64,000 nt of DNA from Sulfobacillus thermosulfidooxidans DSM 9293 (GCF_900176145.1 NZ_FWWY01000001.1:1349819-1413818), one strand, 5' to 3'; counted from the stretch's first letter, positions 48,047 through 57,975 are shown. Translations and numbers: made by a program. The notes: generated by a model from the letters alone, not told the origin.

Positions 48047-49492
48047 TTATTGAGCAGGGTGTTTAGCCAGAAGAGGACCCTGTACCTGCTGCCAGTCCCA
48101 AGCTAAGCGGAGGTGATACGCCACTTCAGAAGTTAATGGGGTTCCCAGCAGGCGTTGAATCCGGTTTAGTCGGTTTCTTAACGTGTTGCGGTGGATTTGT
48201 AGTCGCTGAAGAATTGCTGCGGTATTACCCGCTTCTTCCAGCCAAACTACGAGAGTTTGACGGAGGTCGGCGTCTGTGATTTGGTTCCACGTCATCTCAA
48301 GGAGCCGTTTCATACTATCCGCAGGCAGTTTTGCAACAATGTCGGGGTAGATAAGAGATCGGGAAGGGATTAATGATCCGGGGGTGGCGTGAGTCAGGAG
48401 TCGCAGTAAGTGCTGGTAGGTGGTTGCGATGTCAGTGACATCCACTGGTTCAGACATGATGCCTATAAGTTGGGGGATTTTTGTCGTGACCGTTTCGAAT
48501 TGGGTGTGAATAGCTGTTTCAGAAGTGTGATGGGAATCAAATACCGCGACCACGGTGTTATGCATGGGGACAGGGGTAAGGAACCCGTGAATTTTCTCAA
48601 ACGCCGTCCAAATACGCTCGTTAACATGAGATATTTTGGAATCAGTTAGTTTGTCATCTAATGACAGGACAATCACAAAATATTGATGTTCTAAGTCAAA
48701 TGACCCCGGGTCAATATCGTCACCAATGATACTGGGCCATGAGGATTGACCACGTAAAAATTGGGCAATAAAGCGCGAACGTGCATCCCGTTGTCTTTGA
48801 CGGTGCACTTGGTCTCGGAGCAGAAATAATCCGGTGACTGTAGCCATATGCCTTCCTAATTGGTCCGTAAACTGGTCGGAATAGGCGAGAGTTTTCGTAT
48901 CCATTTGGAATGACAGCTTCATATCGCTCAAGTCGTCTTGAGGAATGATGAAAGATCGCCCCGTGGTTTTTACAGAACGGGGCACAATTCGTACCAGGCC
49001 TCGTGTGATTAGGCTAAATTTATGCATTAATTCGTCCAATGAACGCGCTGTTAACGCGGCGTGAGTTAATTGCGTCTGCCACTGGGTTAGCCGCGTCCAG
49101 TCTTTAACATGTTCATTCACAAGATATTGGTGGATGGCGGCGGTAATGTTCACAAAGGGCACGTCCCAAGGTAATTGGATGACGGGAATTGCATAATCAT
49201 CTGCTAGAGCTATCATTGGCGGGGGAATCGTTGCCAAATAACGCCCACAGGCGACCATGACACAAGCCGCACCGTGGGTATTTAACTCACGAAACCATGT
49301 TTCATGGATGCTGTCATCGCGGAAGGGATGTCCAGTGGTTAAAATGGCGAGCCCGGGCCGAATCCATGATTCGATATCGGGTTCCTCGATCACATGAGCA
49401 AATTGCACCGGCCGACCGAGTCCATGAGAACCTGCGATAACCTGAGCTTTTTGTAGCACGTCGAAGTGAAGACACTGTTCAACGGTGAGCAT
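48047..49492 (-). CDS. PucR-family transcriptional regulator
   Basis: The protein has 481 aa, with ATG after AGGAGGATTTT. Residues 1-125 are the purine-catabolism (PucR) N-terminal domain: 'VIAGSHGLGRPVQFAHVIEEPDIESWIRPGLAILTTG' is characteristic. The C-terminal 60 residues contain the PucR helix-turn-helix 'LEEAGNTAAILQRLQIHRNTLRNRLNRIQRLLG'. Such proteins activate genes for amine, purine or amino-acid use. It is divergent from the aminotransferase-permease operon with a 137-bp intergenic gap, which is the likely regulated region. Confidence 0.9.
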   Translation of the reverse strand: MLTVEQCLHFDVLQKAQVIAGSHGLGRPVQFAHVIEEPDIESWIRPGLAILTTGHPFRDDSIHETWFRELNTHGAACVMVACGRYLATIPPPMIALADDYAIPVIQLPWDVPFVNITAAIHQYLVNEHVKDWTRLTQWQTQLTHAALTARSLDELMHKFSLITRGLVRIVPRSVKTTGRSFIIPQDDLSDMKLSFQMDTKTLAYSDQFTDQLGRHMATVTGLFLLRDQVHRQRQRDARSRFIAQFLRGQSSWPSIIGDDIDPGSFDLEHQYFVIVLSLDDKLTDSKISHVNERIWTAFEKIHGFLTPVPMHNTVVAVFDSHHTSETAIHTQFETVTTKIPQLIGIMSEPVDVTDIATTYQHLLRLLTHATPGSLIPSRSLIYPDIVAKLPADSMKRLLEMTWNQITDADLRQTLVVWLEEAGNTAAILQRLQIHRNTLRNRLNRIQRLLGTPLTSEVAYHLRLAWDWQQVQGPLLAKHPAQ

Positions 49493-49629
49493 AAAATCCT
49501 CCTACCCGTGCAATCTGCACAACAAATTATTTTCAGATTAGTCAAATGTGTCAAGGGATTCCCTCCCGATATGCCGAAATATTTGTGCGAATAGGATAAG
49601 AATTTCGTTTAGAGAGGGAGACGAACAGG

Positions 49630-50952
49630 ATGCTTTCGCGGTGGGGACCTTATACCAATATGCGGATGATGACCAGTTCTGGGCCGATTGTGATAGATCA
49701 TGCCCAGGGTGTTTATGTATGGGATGAAAGCGGCAAAAAGTATCTTGATGCGCATGCCGGACTTTGGCTGGCTAATGTGGGCTACGGGAGAGCCGAGATT
49801 CATGAAGCCATTGGCAAACAAGCGGAGAAATTGAGCTGGTTTTCCTCTTTTGGTGGGTTTGCCAATCGACCTTCATTGGATTTGGCGGAGCGCTTGCAGG
49901 CGTTATTTGCGCCAGAGAATATGGCTACCGTATTTTTTAGCAATGACGGCTCAGAAGCGGTTGAAACGGCATTGAAGTTAAGCCGGGAATACTGGAAACT
50001 CATGGGAAAACCGGGTAAAACCAAGCTGATCGGACGGCAATATGCCTATCATGGGGTCACTATGGGAGCCTTGTCAGTGGCTGGGATTACACCGAACCGC
50101 CGGTTATTTGAGCCGCTTTTAGCCGACGCACGTCATGCCCCGGCTCCTTACCGCAATCATTGTACGTTTCATCCTGGGGATTCTCAGTGCACGATGGCGT
50201 GTGCGAGGGAATTAGAACGGATTATCCAATTTGAAGGCCCTGATACCGTCGCGGCCTTTATTGCGGAACCGGTACAAGCCGCGGGTGGAGTGATTTTTCC
50301 CCCGGCCGATTATTTAGCACAAGTCCGCTCAATTTGCCAGCAGTATGATGTGCTTTTCATTGCGGACGAAGTGGTTACTGGATTTGGCCGCTTAGGGGAA
50401 TGGAGTGGTTCTAGGTACTATCATATCCAACCGGATATGATGACTTTTGCTAAGGGAATTACTTCGGGATACTTACCGCTTGGAGCCACAGCCGTTTCTG
50501 CGCCGATCTTCGAAGTGTTTCTTCAAAATTCACAGGATAGGGGTCCCGAATTTCGTCATGGCAATACCTACAGTGGCCATCCTTTGGCCTGTGCGGCGGC
50601 TTTGGCCAATATCGACCTTATTGAAAAGGAAGATCTGTTGTCGCGGGCACAGGAACAAGGTCGCTATTTGAATGAACAGTTACAAAAGTTGGTGCGGGAA
50701 TTCTCTGAGGACATTGTTGATGCCCAGTGCGAGGGCTTACTGGGACGGGTGGAACTTCACCCGCACGAAGGGCAAGCAGCCGGTATCCAGGGAGAGAAAG
50801 TGAGTGAACACATGAAAGCTCAGGGCGTCATTGTTCGACCTGTGGGCGATGTACTGACCTTATCGCCGCCACTTATTATTACGCGGCAGGAGATTGATGA
50901 GATCATCTTTGCCCTTCATGAAACCTTAGCAGGACTAAAGGCAGCAAGATAA
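49630..50952 (+). CDS. Class III aminotransferase (PLP-dependent)
   Basis: The protein has 440 aa, with ATG after GGGAGACGAACAGG. The fold type I features are 'FFSNDGSEAVETALKLSREYW' (PLP phosphate contact), 'RQYAYHGVTMGALS', 'ADEVVTGFGRLGEW' with the Asp that contacts the pyridine nitrogen, and 'MMTFAKGITSGYLPLGA' with the Schiff-base lysine. 'GNTYSGHPLACAAALANI' follows. It is close in design to omega-amino acid/pyruvate or putrescine-type transaminases. It shares an operon with the APC permease (62 bp apart) and has a divergent PucR regulator, so amine or beta-/gamma-amino acid catabolism is probable. Confidence 0.9.
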   Translation: MLSRWGPYTNMRMMTSSGPIVIDHAQGVYVWDESGKKYLDAHAGLWLANVGYGRAEIHEAIGKQAEKLSWFSSFGGFANRPSLDLAERLQALFAPENMATVFFSNDGSEAVETALKLSREYWKLMGKPGKTKLIGRQYAYHGVTMGALSVAGITPNRRLFEPLLADARHAPAPYRNHCTFHPGDSQCTMACARELERIIQFEGPDTVAAFIAEPVQAAGGVIFPPADYLAQVRSICQQYDVLFIADEVVTGFGRLGEWSGSRYYHIQPDMMTFAKGITSGYLPLGATAVSAPIFEVFLQNSQDRGPEFRHGNTYSGHPLACAAALANIDLIEKEDLLSRAQEQGRYLNEQLQKLVREFSEDIVDAQCEGLLGRVELHPHEGQAAGIQGEKVSEHMKAQGVIVRPVGDVLTLSPPLIITRQEIDEIIFALHETLAGLKAAR

Positions 50953-51613
50953 ATTTGGACGAAACAAGGAGCCATTTTTGATGGGGAATTGTGACAAAAC
51001 GAAAGTGAGGTGAATGGTTGTGCTAGGGACAGAACGACCCGTATCATCAACGAATCGACTAACCAGAAATTCTTTGAGCACAGGCGATATTTTAGGGGTA
51101 TCTTTAGCGAATACCGCTCCAGCCATGAGTTTCTTCTTCTCCTTTGCAGTTATCGCCGCGGCTGCTGGTCTTGCCAGTCCTCTCGCCATTGTTGTGGCTG
51201 CCATCGCTGTCTTGCTCAAAATTAATAGTTTGGTTGAGTTTACCCGGGTAACACCCAGCACGGGATCGTACATTTCGTATATCGGGAAAACGTTTGGTGC
51301 AGTGCCTGGGGTGATGACCGCATGGGCACTAGGCTTTGGATATATCGTGGCTGTCGGCTATGTGATGACGGTTATGGGCGCGTGGTCCTCGCTCATGCTG
51401 GCTAAATTTATTCATCTTCAGGTGCCTTGGCAACCGATAACCGTGCTGTTTGTCCTTTTCGTCACATATCTCGTCTACCGGGGTGTCAGGATTTCTACCA
51501 AATGGGCTGTTATCACGTTTGGTTTTGAACTGCTTCTGATTCTCGTCAGTATGATTGCGATGATTGTGACTAGTAGAGCCCATCTCAACTTGGCGAGTTT
51601 AAATCCTCACAAT

Positions 51614-51765
51614 AGTGAACTGCTCCCGCCTTCACTTCGCTTAGAGGCGGAGAGCTTCTTGCTTCATCGGCCATCGCCTGCTATAGCAGGTCTTACATGA
51701 TCTCCACAAGCGTGACTTCGGCCCATTCCATGCCTAGTTGAGCAGACACGTTAGCTCGCTTGATG
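51614..51765 (-). ncRNA. Predicted omega-RNA (reRNA) of TnpB
   Basis: In IS605 elements the guide RNA of TnpB spans the end of tnpB and the downstream terminus, with its guide taken from the flanking DNA. Here that places the scaffold over about 51765-51614, including the terminal hairpin, and the guide immediately beyond, complementary to permease sequence near 51598-51613. The position is inferred from element architecture; no direct transcript evidence exists. Confidence 0.4.
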
Positions 51766-52836
51766 TCGGATTTCTAGCCCTCGATGGAGAATGTTGATCG
51801 CGGCGTTGACGTCACGATCAATTTCTAACCCACACGTCGGGCATTGATGGAGACGCACAGACAAGTTTTTCTTGACGATGGTTCCACACCCGCCACTGCA
51901 ACGTTGTGACGTATAATGCGGGGGCACTGTGATCAGGTGCTTTCCAGCGTTTTTCGCTTTGTATTCCAGGTAGGTAGCGAGTTTACCCCAGCTAGCATTC
52001 GCAATGGATTTTGCCAGTCGATCATTTTTCATCATCCCTGTCACGGGCAAATCCTCCATGCAGATGAGATCGTAACGGTCTACCAATGATCGGCTGATCT
52101 TGTGCAGATGGTCCTTGCGCTGGTTCGCCACATGATCGTGTAGACATTGTAATTTTTGTTTCGCTTTCTCGCGGTTCTTGCTCCCTTTCTTTTTGCGAGA
52201 AAGCTGCCGTTGCTTGCGCTTCAAGCGCCCTTCACTCTTCTGTAGCCACTGCGGATTTTCGAAGAATTCTCCTTCTGAGGTGGCAATCAGCGAAAGGACC
52301 CCCAGATCAATGCCCACCGCGTTTTGAATCTCTGTACGTGACACCACGGCTTCTGTCCCATAGGTCAGGTTTACGTCCCATCTGCCATCATGGAACTTGA
52401 CATTGATTATTTTGACGGACGCCGCATCGAAGGGCTGATGGGCCATCATTCTAACCCATCCAATTTTCGGCAGATACACCTGGTTTTCATGAAAATAACG
52501 GGCTCTGGCTTGGGGGTAGGTGATCGAACGAAACATGAATTTGTTTTTGAATTTCGGGAACCGTGCCCGTTTCTCAAAGAAGTTCACAAAAGCCTGATCC
52601 AACCGTTGCAAGACGTTTTGCAGCACTTGCGAATGGACTTCCTTGTACTCGGGATGTTCCTGTTTCCATGTGGGGAGTTGGTTTTGTTGATCGGTGTAGC
52701 GAATGGAGATGCCCTTTTCTCGGTAATAGGTGATGCGTTCCTCCAGCGCCTGGTTGTAGAGTTTTCGACACAAATAGAAGGTGTAAAAGAGCTTTTGTTC
52801 CTGTTCTTTGGTGGGTTTTAAGCGAAAGCGCAACAC
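51751..52836 (-). CDS. tnpB: TnpB, RNA-guided nuclease of IS605 element
   Basis: The protein is about 361 aa if read from the GTG at 52836, the first start before the conserved LRFRLKPTKEQ; AAGGAG lies upstream at a long spacing. The RuvC-like catalytic residues are present: D in AVGIDLGVLSL (about 175), E in LICMEDLPV (about 258) and D in DRDVNAAINIL (about 335). The four-cysteine zinc ribbon (CSGGCG...CPTCG) lies between the last two. The frame is intact, so the protein may be active. TnpB family proteins cut DNA guided by an omega-RNA and help keep the element. Confidence 0.9.
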   Translation of the reverse strand: MLRFRLKPTKEQEQKLFYTFYLCRKLYNQALEERITYYREKGISIRYTDQQNQLPTWKQEHPEYKEVHSQVLQNVLQRLDQAFVNFFEKRARFPKFKNKFMFRSITYPQARARYFHENQVYLPKIGWVRMMAHQPFDAASVKIINVKFHDGRWDVNLTYGTEAVVSRTEIQNAVGIDLGVLSLIATSEGEFFENPQWLQKSEGRLKRKQRQLSRKKKGSKNREKAKQKLQCLHDHVANQRKDHLHKISRSLVDRYDLICMEDLPVTGMMKNDRLAKSIANASWGKLATYLEYKAKNAGKHLITVPPHYTSQRCSGGCGTIVKKNLSVRLHQCPTCGLEIDRDVNAAINILHRGLEIRHQAS

Positions 52837-52846
52837 GCCAACGATT

Positions 52847-53242
52847 TCATTCTCCTTGGTTTTCGATGTACGTTTTAATGGTCTCAATCGAGGCTCCTCC
52901 TGTCGTGAGCAAGCAGAAACTGCGTGACCAGAAATACTCTTTCCAAAGCGATTGTCGTATGAGCGGAAATTCTTTTTTGATGAGCCTTGACGATGCGCTT
53001 TTGTATGCGTTGATAAACCGAGAGAGTGCGGAATTGGGATGCGCCTTGAACAAAATATGGACATGATCGCCATCAGGGTTCCATTCCTGAAGGGTGATGT
53101 GGTACTTTGGCTGGATGGACTCAAAAATCTCGCGCAAACGGGCGGAAATGACATCATCTATCACCTTGCGTCGGTACTTGATCACCAGAATCAGGTGATA
53201 GTGCATCAAGAACACTGAATGATTATTGCCATCAAGTTCCAT
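52847..53242 (-). CDS. tnpA: TnpA, Y1 HUH transposase
   Basis: The protein has 131 aa. The ATG at 53242 gives the normal family N-terminus, with GAAGG upstream; the frame stays open further but without similarity. HVHILF is the HUH metal-binding motif. 'TIKTYIENQGE' at the C-terminus holds the catalytic tyrosine. 'YHLILVIKYRRKV' is the conserved first strand. All key residues are present, so the element could still be mobile. It lies 10 bp upstream of the tnpB start on the same strand. Confidence 0.9.
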   Translation of the reverse strand: MELDGNNHSVFLMHYHLILVIKYRRKVIDDVISARLREIFESIQPKYHITLQEWNPDGDHVHILFKAHPNSALSRFINAYKSASSRLIKKEFPLIRQSLWKEYFWSRSFCLLTTGGASIETIKTYIENQGE

Positions 53243-54319
53243 TGACAAATAACCTTCTTTGCTATTACTACTGATAGGATAACACGAGAAGGAAAAACAC
53301 GCCATTCATCTCGCCGCCTAAGAGGCGGGAGACTTCTGGCGCAAGATCGTTAAACATGGGCTACAAGGCATCGGCATGGCTTTTCCCCTGGCTTTATTTA
53401 TGTTTATTGGGGTGGGAAATCCGGGTGCCATGGTCGAAGAAACACGTAATGCCAGGCAGACCGTTCCTATCGCCATTTATGCGGCGACCATCTTTGTGAG
53501 TATTTTGTATGTCATGATGGCATGGTCAACGTCTATCGCATTTCATGATCATGCCGGGATTATTGCCCATTTAGCGGTTCCCTTTGTCACGGGAGCGAGT
53601 AAGTCTTTGGGACCCTTGGCAATTTTAGTGTATCTTGCCGGGTTAACCAGCACGTTTGCGTCGTTAATTGGTGCTACCAATGCCCAAATTCGGATGATAT
53701 TTAGTGCCGGACGGGAAGGTTTATTACCCTATGGCTTAGGCAAAGTGAGCCGTTATGGCACTCCTTGGGTAGCGTTACTGCTCTATAGTGGCCTTGCCTT
53801 AATGATTACCCTGATTTGGGGCAGTCAAGGGTCTGCTCTTACGGAAGCCGGGGTTATCGGCACATTAGGAACCATTCCCATTGCCCTCGTTTATCTGGTG
53901 CTGAATCTTGCTTTACCAGTTTATTACCTGACTCATCACCGAGATTTGTTTTCGTGGTGGAAGCATTTAGTGGTGCCGGTTTTAGGAACTTTAGCTCTGT
54001 TGTTACCCTTATGGGGACTTATTCAACCAGGACAACCCGCCCCGTTTAATCTTTTTCCCGGCATTGTGCTAGCGGTTTTAGTTGTTGGGGCCATTTACGC
54101 GGTAATCCGGCGGCGACAAATACCGGACCTGTCAAAACGGGTTGGTAGTATTATTGCGGATGAATGATGGTCTCGATGAGCATTCCAATATGAGAATTCT
54201 TTGGTGAAAGCGATCACGGGAACGGTAGAAGCCCATTATGGCGGGCACCTAATGGTCATAATATTTGTTTCATATCCCTATAGGCCGAACACTGTTATTT
54301 AGTTAAAATGCTACTAATA

Positions 54320-54375
54320 GAGCCTACCACGCCTCTTCCGTGGAAATGGTGAGGCGAACCAGGGTAGGCCTTTTC
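54320..54375 (+). terminator. Terminator after the split permease gene
   Basis: There are two nested stems, GCCTACC/GGTAGGC (54322-54328/54363-54369) and CGCCTC/GAGGCG (54330-54335/54351-54356), followed by CTTTTCC. The rest of 54168-54439 shows no gene. Confidence 0.65.
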
Positions 54376-54439
54376 CACGCGTCAGAACCGCCGCGTAAGA
54401 GGAAAAACGCTGTTCCCGTTATAAATATGAATTTAGGGT

Positions 54440-55069
54440 CTAGGCGGTTTTAATGACAATCCATTGATTATCTGAATACCCAATATGTTTCCACCATGAG
54501 GGTAACTCAGAAATCAATCGAGTCGGTCCGGGCCAGTTTGGAACGTCATCAAAGACAATTAAGCCGCCTTCTTTCACATAACCACTCCACAATTCAAAAT
54601 CTCGGCGCACGGCATAATAGTCATGATCCGCATCGATAAATAATAGTCCGATAGGTTGCTCAGATGGCCATGCTTTGGCCCCTTCAGTTGTTGTCATCCG
54701 TAGTGGGACAATCCAGTCTCGAAGTCCTAAATGGCCCATGTTGTGCAAAAATTCTTCAAAAAGTTGATCAGGATGGTAATTGGCGAGCAGCTGTGCATGC
54801 TCTTTTTCGCTCGGGGTACCACGCCAAGTATCTACACAAATGATTTTCCCAGCCGAGTTTTGATCAGCTAAAGCGGCTGCCATCCAGGCGGTGGATCGAC
54901 CTTTCCATGATCCTAATTCCACGACGACAGGTACGGGAATTTTGTTCTGGACTAAATGATATAAGGTTATGCCAGCAACAGGAGAGCACCATCCTTGGAT
55001 GGGTTCAATCTGCTCTTGCCAGTATTGCAGTCTTTGCTGCGTCTCAGGCGGCAATTCATTAAAGTTCAT
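54440..55069 (-). CDS. Class I SAM-dependent methyltransferase (Methyltransf_24 type)
   Basis: The protein has 209 aa. 'VVVELGSWKGRSTAWMAAALA' (about 48-68) is the SAM-binding motif I. 'IICVDTWRG' is motif II, and 'GLLFIDADHDYYAVRRDFELW' (about 140) is a motif found in glycan and macrolide O-methyltransferases of this group. 'GGLIVFDDV' follows. The N-terminal half of the fusion at 15455 has the same architecture. The substrate is unknown. No clear RBS was seen before the ATG. Confidence 0.8.
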   Translation of the reverse strand: MNFNELPPETQQRLQYWQEQIEPIQGWCSPVAGITLYHLVQNKIPVPVVVELGSWKGRSTAWMAAALADQNSAGKIICVDTWRGTPSEKEHAQLLANYHPDQLFEEFLHNMGHLGLRDWIVPLRMTTTEGAKAWPSEQPIGLLFIDADHDYYAVRRDFELWSGYVKEGGLIVFDDVPNWPGPTRLISELPSWWKHIGYSDNQWIVIKTA

Positions 55070-55261
55070 GGACTAACCATTCTTTCATGCCAATTTGCTC
55101 CCACATTTTTCAGAAATAATGCTACCATACAAGCATTACTTTCCCTGCGAAATTAGAAGCAATAATCTCATCATACCGGACAAGGCCATATAACCATTAC
55201 GACTTTCGTACCTTGGCAAGTCCATCGCAATTTTATCTAAAGTTTAAGGAGGAATTTTTTC

Positions 55262-56374
55262 ATGAGCTGGATGGACGGGGTCCCCTTATGGGATCACCAT
55301 TGTCACGCCTTAATTGGCCCGAGTTTGGCTGGGGATATGGAGGTTTTTGCTTATGCGCTCACAGAGGCCCCACGTTCTTATCCCCTGAGCGATATTCAAG
55401 AGACGGTGACCTATTGGCAAGCCTTAGCCGTTGCGGCCAAGGAACTCGGTTGTGAGATTGACGATCAGGGGGTAGCAGAAGCCTTGCGGCAAAGGGATTT
55501 TGGAGCCTATTCCCGTTCTTTATTTCAACAAGCGGGATACAAGCGCCTGTTGATTGATACCGGCTTTACCCCCCAAGGAGGCTGGGCCTTACCCGAGTTA
55601 GAAACCGTTTTGGGAGTGCCGATTCTAAAGATTTTACGGTTAGAAACCACGGCCCAAGAGCTTTTGTATCAATTTGCCGATGTGAGAGACTGGATTTTAG
55701 CGGTGAAGGACCGTGTCAAAAATGCTCGCAGCCAGGGTTATGTGGGGATGAAATCGATTGTGGCCTACCGCTCCGGATTAGAAGTTTATCCGGTGAAGAC
55801 AATCGATGCGCAGGCGGCGTTTGCCGAGATGCAAAAGCAAGGCCAAACCCGCTTGACGGATCCTAGACTTTTGAACTACCTCTTGTGGGAAGTGACCCCG
55901 GTTTTCATCTCCGAAGCGTTACCCCTTCAGTTTCATACGGGCCATGGCGATCCCGATACCAACCTGTATAAGGGAAATCCTTTATTACTGCGGGAGTTTC
56001 TTGAGACTTTTATTCCCCAAGGACTTCAGGTGACACTGCTTCATACCTACCCATATCACCGGGAAGCGGGGTATTTGGCGTCTGTTTATCCTCGTGTCTA
56101 TTTTGATGTATCTTTAGCCCTGCCATTGGCAGCAAGCGGGGCTAAGCGCATTGTGGCCGAAGCCTTGGAATTGGCTCCGGCCAGTCGTCTGTTATTTGCT
56201 TCCGATTCCCACACCCGTCCGGAAAGTTTCTATTTAGCGGCAACCCTATGGAAACAAGGCTTAGAAGCCTATTGCGATCATATCACCCAAGACCATTATA
56301 TTTTGCCGCAGGTGGCCGAACGCTGGGTGAATCTGATTGCTTGGGAAAATTGTCGCCGCGTTTATCAACTTTAA
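55262..56374 (+). CDS. Amidohydrolase_2-family TIM-barrel protein (FluG N-half-like)
   Basis: The protein has 370 aa, with ATG after AAGGAGGAATT. 'LWDHHCHALIG' (residues 9-19) is the H-x-H metal motif. 'PLQFHTGHGDPD' (about 220), 'LLHTYPYHREAGYLA' (about 260) and 'LLFASDSHTRPES' (about 315) supply the later His/Asp ligands, so the barrel looks active. In fungal and plant FluG-type proteins this domain is fused to a glutamine-synthetase-like domain; here a GS-like gene lies directly next to it and is convergent, overlapping by 4 bp. The likely role is hydrolysis or decarboxylation in amine metabolism; the substrate is unknown. Confidence 0.8.
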   Translation: MSWMDGVPLWDHHCHALIGPSLAGDMEVFAYALTEAPRSYPLSDIQETVTYWQALAVAAKELGCEIDDQGVAEALRQRDFGAYSRSLFQQAGYKRLLIDTGFTPQGGWALPELETVLGVPILKILRLETTAQELLYQFADVRDWILAVKDRVKNARSQGYVGMKSIVAYRSGLEVYPVKTIDAQAAFAEMQKQGQTRLTDPRLLNYLLWEVTPVFISEALPLQFHTGHGDPDTNLYKGNPLLLREFLETFIPQGLQVTLLHTYPYHREAGYLASVYPRVYFDVSLALPLAASGAKRIVAEALELAPASRLLFASDSHTRPESFYLAATLWKQGLEAYCDHITQDHYILPQVAERWVNLIAWENCRRVYQL

Positions 56375-57705
56375 TACCGAAATCTGTGCCATGCTGCAAT
56401 CTCTTCGGGCGACTTGTTCTGGTAGAACGCAACTTCAGAGCGTTTGACGGCTAAATAGCTTTGCACCAGCATCTCGCCCATGGCCTCTTGCAATACGGCA
56501 TCTTGCGCCAAGTGATCCAGCGCTTGATCTAAGGATCCCGGTAAGCGGATAATGCCTCGCGCTTCCCTTTCGGAAGCGGGAATATCATCAGGATTACTGA
56601 GCACAGGTTCTTTAGGATCAAGCTTGTGAGCTATGCCATCAAGCCCGGCGGCGATAAGCGCGCCTAAGGCTAAGTAGGGGTTACTCGTTAAGTCTGCGGG
56701 CTTAAACTCCACATTCACACTTTGTTGTTCTTGCGTTTTGATCGGAGACGCGATGCGTAAGGGCGCTTCCCGGTTATCCGGTCCCCAACAGGCGTAGCTG
56801 GAACTCCAGGCATTGGGGACCAAACGCTGGTATGAATTAACAGTCGGTGTCGTGAGGGCCAGTAAAGCGGGAAGATGAAAGAGGATGCCGGCCATGAACT
56901 GGTAACCCATTATGCTTAAGCGGTAGGGATCACGCGGATCATAAAACAGGTTGTTCCCTTCATCATCCCGTGCGCTGAAGTGGATGTGCCCTCCGTTTCC
57001 CGCCTGATCGAGCCAGGGCTTAGGGGCAAAGGACACCTGAAGTCCGTGACGTTTGGCTACGGCGCGGATGGTTTCTCTGATATACAGTTGTTGACTGGCG
57101 GCCTCCATAACGGGGCGGTGGCGGACGGAGATTTCGTGTTGACCATGGGCCAGCTCCGGATAATATTGCTCCAAAATGATGCCTTGTTGTTCGAGGCTCT
57201 TTGCGAGATCATCAATAAAGTCTTGAGAGATTAGCATTCCTTGTGACGAAAAACATAAGGTCTCATCCCACGGCTTGTCGTCTTGAACGAGGCTAAACTC
57301 ATTTTCGATACTGGCCTGAATGGTGATTCCCATCGCCTTGGCTTTTTGATCCATACGCGCAAGAAAACTGCGGGGGCAGGCGTCCCAGGGATGACCATCA
57401 AGCGTTGTCATGACGGTTAAGACCGCAGCGGTGTTAGGGGCATAGGGAAGGACCTGAAAGGTCGATAAATCGGGAACGAGCCGCACTTCCCCGACGGGAC
57501 CCATGCCGTCCACTGCCTGTAATTGATCCAGGCTGTTCATGGCTTGCATGGCAACGGTGAGCCCAATGCCGCTTGATAGTCTGGCTGGGAGCGTGGGGGC
57601 ATAAGCCGATTTGCCGCGAATAATGCCGCCATTATCACAATATAAGAAACGGACAAACCGAATATCTTGCTCTTGAACTTTCTGCAGCACGTCTTCGAGT
57701 TCCAT
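56371..57705 (-). CDS. Glutamine-synthetase-like ligase (GlnA/gamma-glutamyl-amine type)
   Basis: The protein has 444 aa, with ATG after GAAGGAGTG. It has the beta-grasp start (FVRFLYCDNGGIIRGKSAYAP), then the catalytic barrel: 'SIENEFSLV' (metal Glu), 'GQHEISVRH' (Glu), 'GNGGHIHFSAR' (metal His), 'NSYQRLVPNAWSSSYACWGPDNREAPLRI' (ATP/glutamate Arg) and 'VEFKPADLTSNPYLALGALI'. The tyrosine adenylylation loop of GlnA is absent. The glutamate-binding segment departs from canonical GlnA, as in gamma-glutamylpolyamine or gamma-glutamyl-anilide synthetases. It is divergent from a second GS-like gene across a 270-bp gap. It most likely ligates glutamate to an amine. Confidence 0.85.
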   Translation of the reverse strand: MELEDVLQKVQEQDIRFVRFLYCDNGGIIRGKSAYAPTLPARLSSGIGLTVAMQAMNSLDQLQAVDGMGPVGEVRLVPDLSTFQVLPYAPNTAAVLTVMTTLDGHPWDACPRSFLARMDQKAKAMGITIQASIENEFSLVQDDKPWDETLCFSSQGMLISQDFIDDLAKSLEQQGIILEQYYPELAHGQHEISVRHRPVMEAASQQLYIRETIRAVAKRHGLQVSFAPKPWLDQAGNGGHIHFSARDDEGNNLFYDPRDPYRLSIMGYQFMAGILFHLPALLALTTPTVNSYQRLVPNAWSSSYACWGPDNREAPLRIASPIKTQEQQSVNVEFKPADLTSNPYLALGALIAAGLDGIAHKLDPKEPVLSNPDDIPASEREARGIIRLPGSLDQALDHLAQDAVLQEAMGEMLVQSYLAVKRSEVAFYQNKSPEEIAAWHRFRY

Positions 57706-57865
57706 AAAACACTCCTTCTAACCGCAAAGTTGTGGTTGGCTCATTTCATTATGACGATCTTTTTGGAGAAGAAAATTTGGGATTCTGCCCAAAAATTCTC
57801 CGGATAGACAAAAAATTTCGGGAATTGTGGCACATCTAGCAGGAAAAATGCCGGATTATCACGAA

Positions 57866-57900
57866 TTGACAATGAAATCTACATTCCATTTCTCTTATCA
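57866..57900 (+). promoter_or_regulatory. Possible promoter in the divergent GS-like gap
   Basis: TTGACA (57866-57871) is a perfect -35 hexamer; the best -10 candidates (TTTCTC at 17 nt, TATCAT at about 25 nt) are weak or badly spaced. GAAAT-N9-ATTTC (57874-57892) overlaps it as a possible operator. Confidence 0.3.
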
Positions 57901-57975
57901 TTTTATCTCACCGTATTTTTCCATACCACAGGCTTGAGAAGTATTTGTTCGAGAAACGATCAGGAGGCATGATAC

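Larger units (their letters stand above)
51614..53348 (-). mobile_element. IS200/IS605-family element carrying tnpA and tnpB
   Basis: The 1735-bp element lies in the permease gene without target duplication, as expected for this family. Both ends carry a hairpin with the same CCGCCT/AGGCGG stem: 51626-51650 (end downstream of tnpB) and 53309-53332 (end upstream of tnpA). Both transposition genes point left. Boundaries were set by restoring the permease frame and may be off by a few bases. Confidence 0.8.
51014..54167 (+). pseudogene. APC-family amino-acid permease split by an IS605-type insertion
   Basis: The N-terminal part (51014-51613) has 'LSTGDILGVSLANTAPAMSFFF' and about six helices. 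The C-terminal part (53349-54167) begins VKHGLQGIGMAFPLALFMFIG and has 'EETRNARQTVPIAIY' plus about six helices. Deleting 51614-53348 joins ...LNPHN to VKHG... in frame and gives a normal permease of about 470 aa. It is presumably co-transcribed with the aminotransferase gene and imported that enzyme's substrate. The insertion must abolish function unless the element excises. Confidence 0.85.

Noticed and set aside
54320-54375. Riboswitch-like nested stems
   Set aside because: They sit after a stop codon, not before a gene on that strand, and end in a T-rich stretch, so a terminator is simpler.
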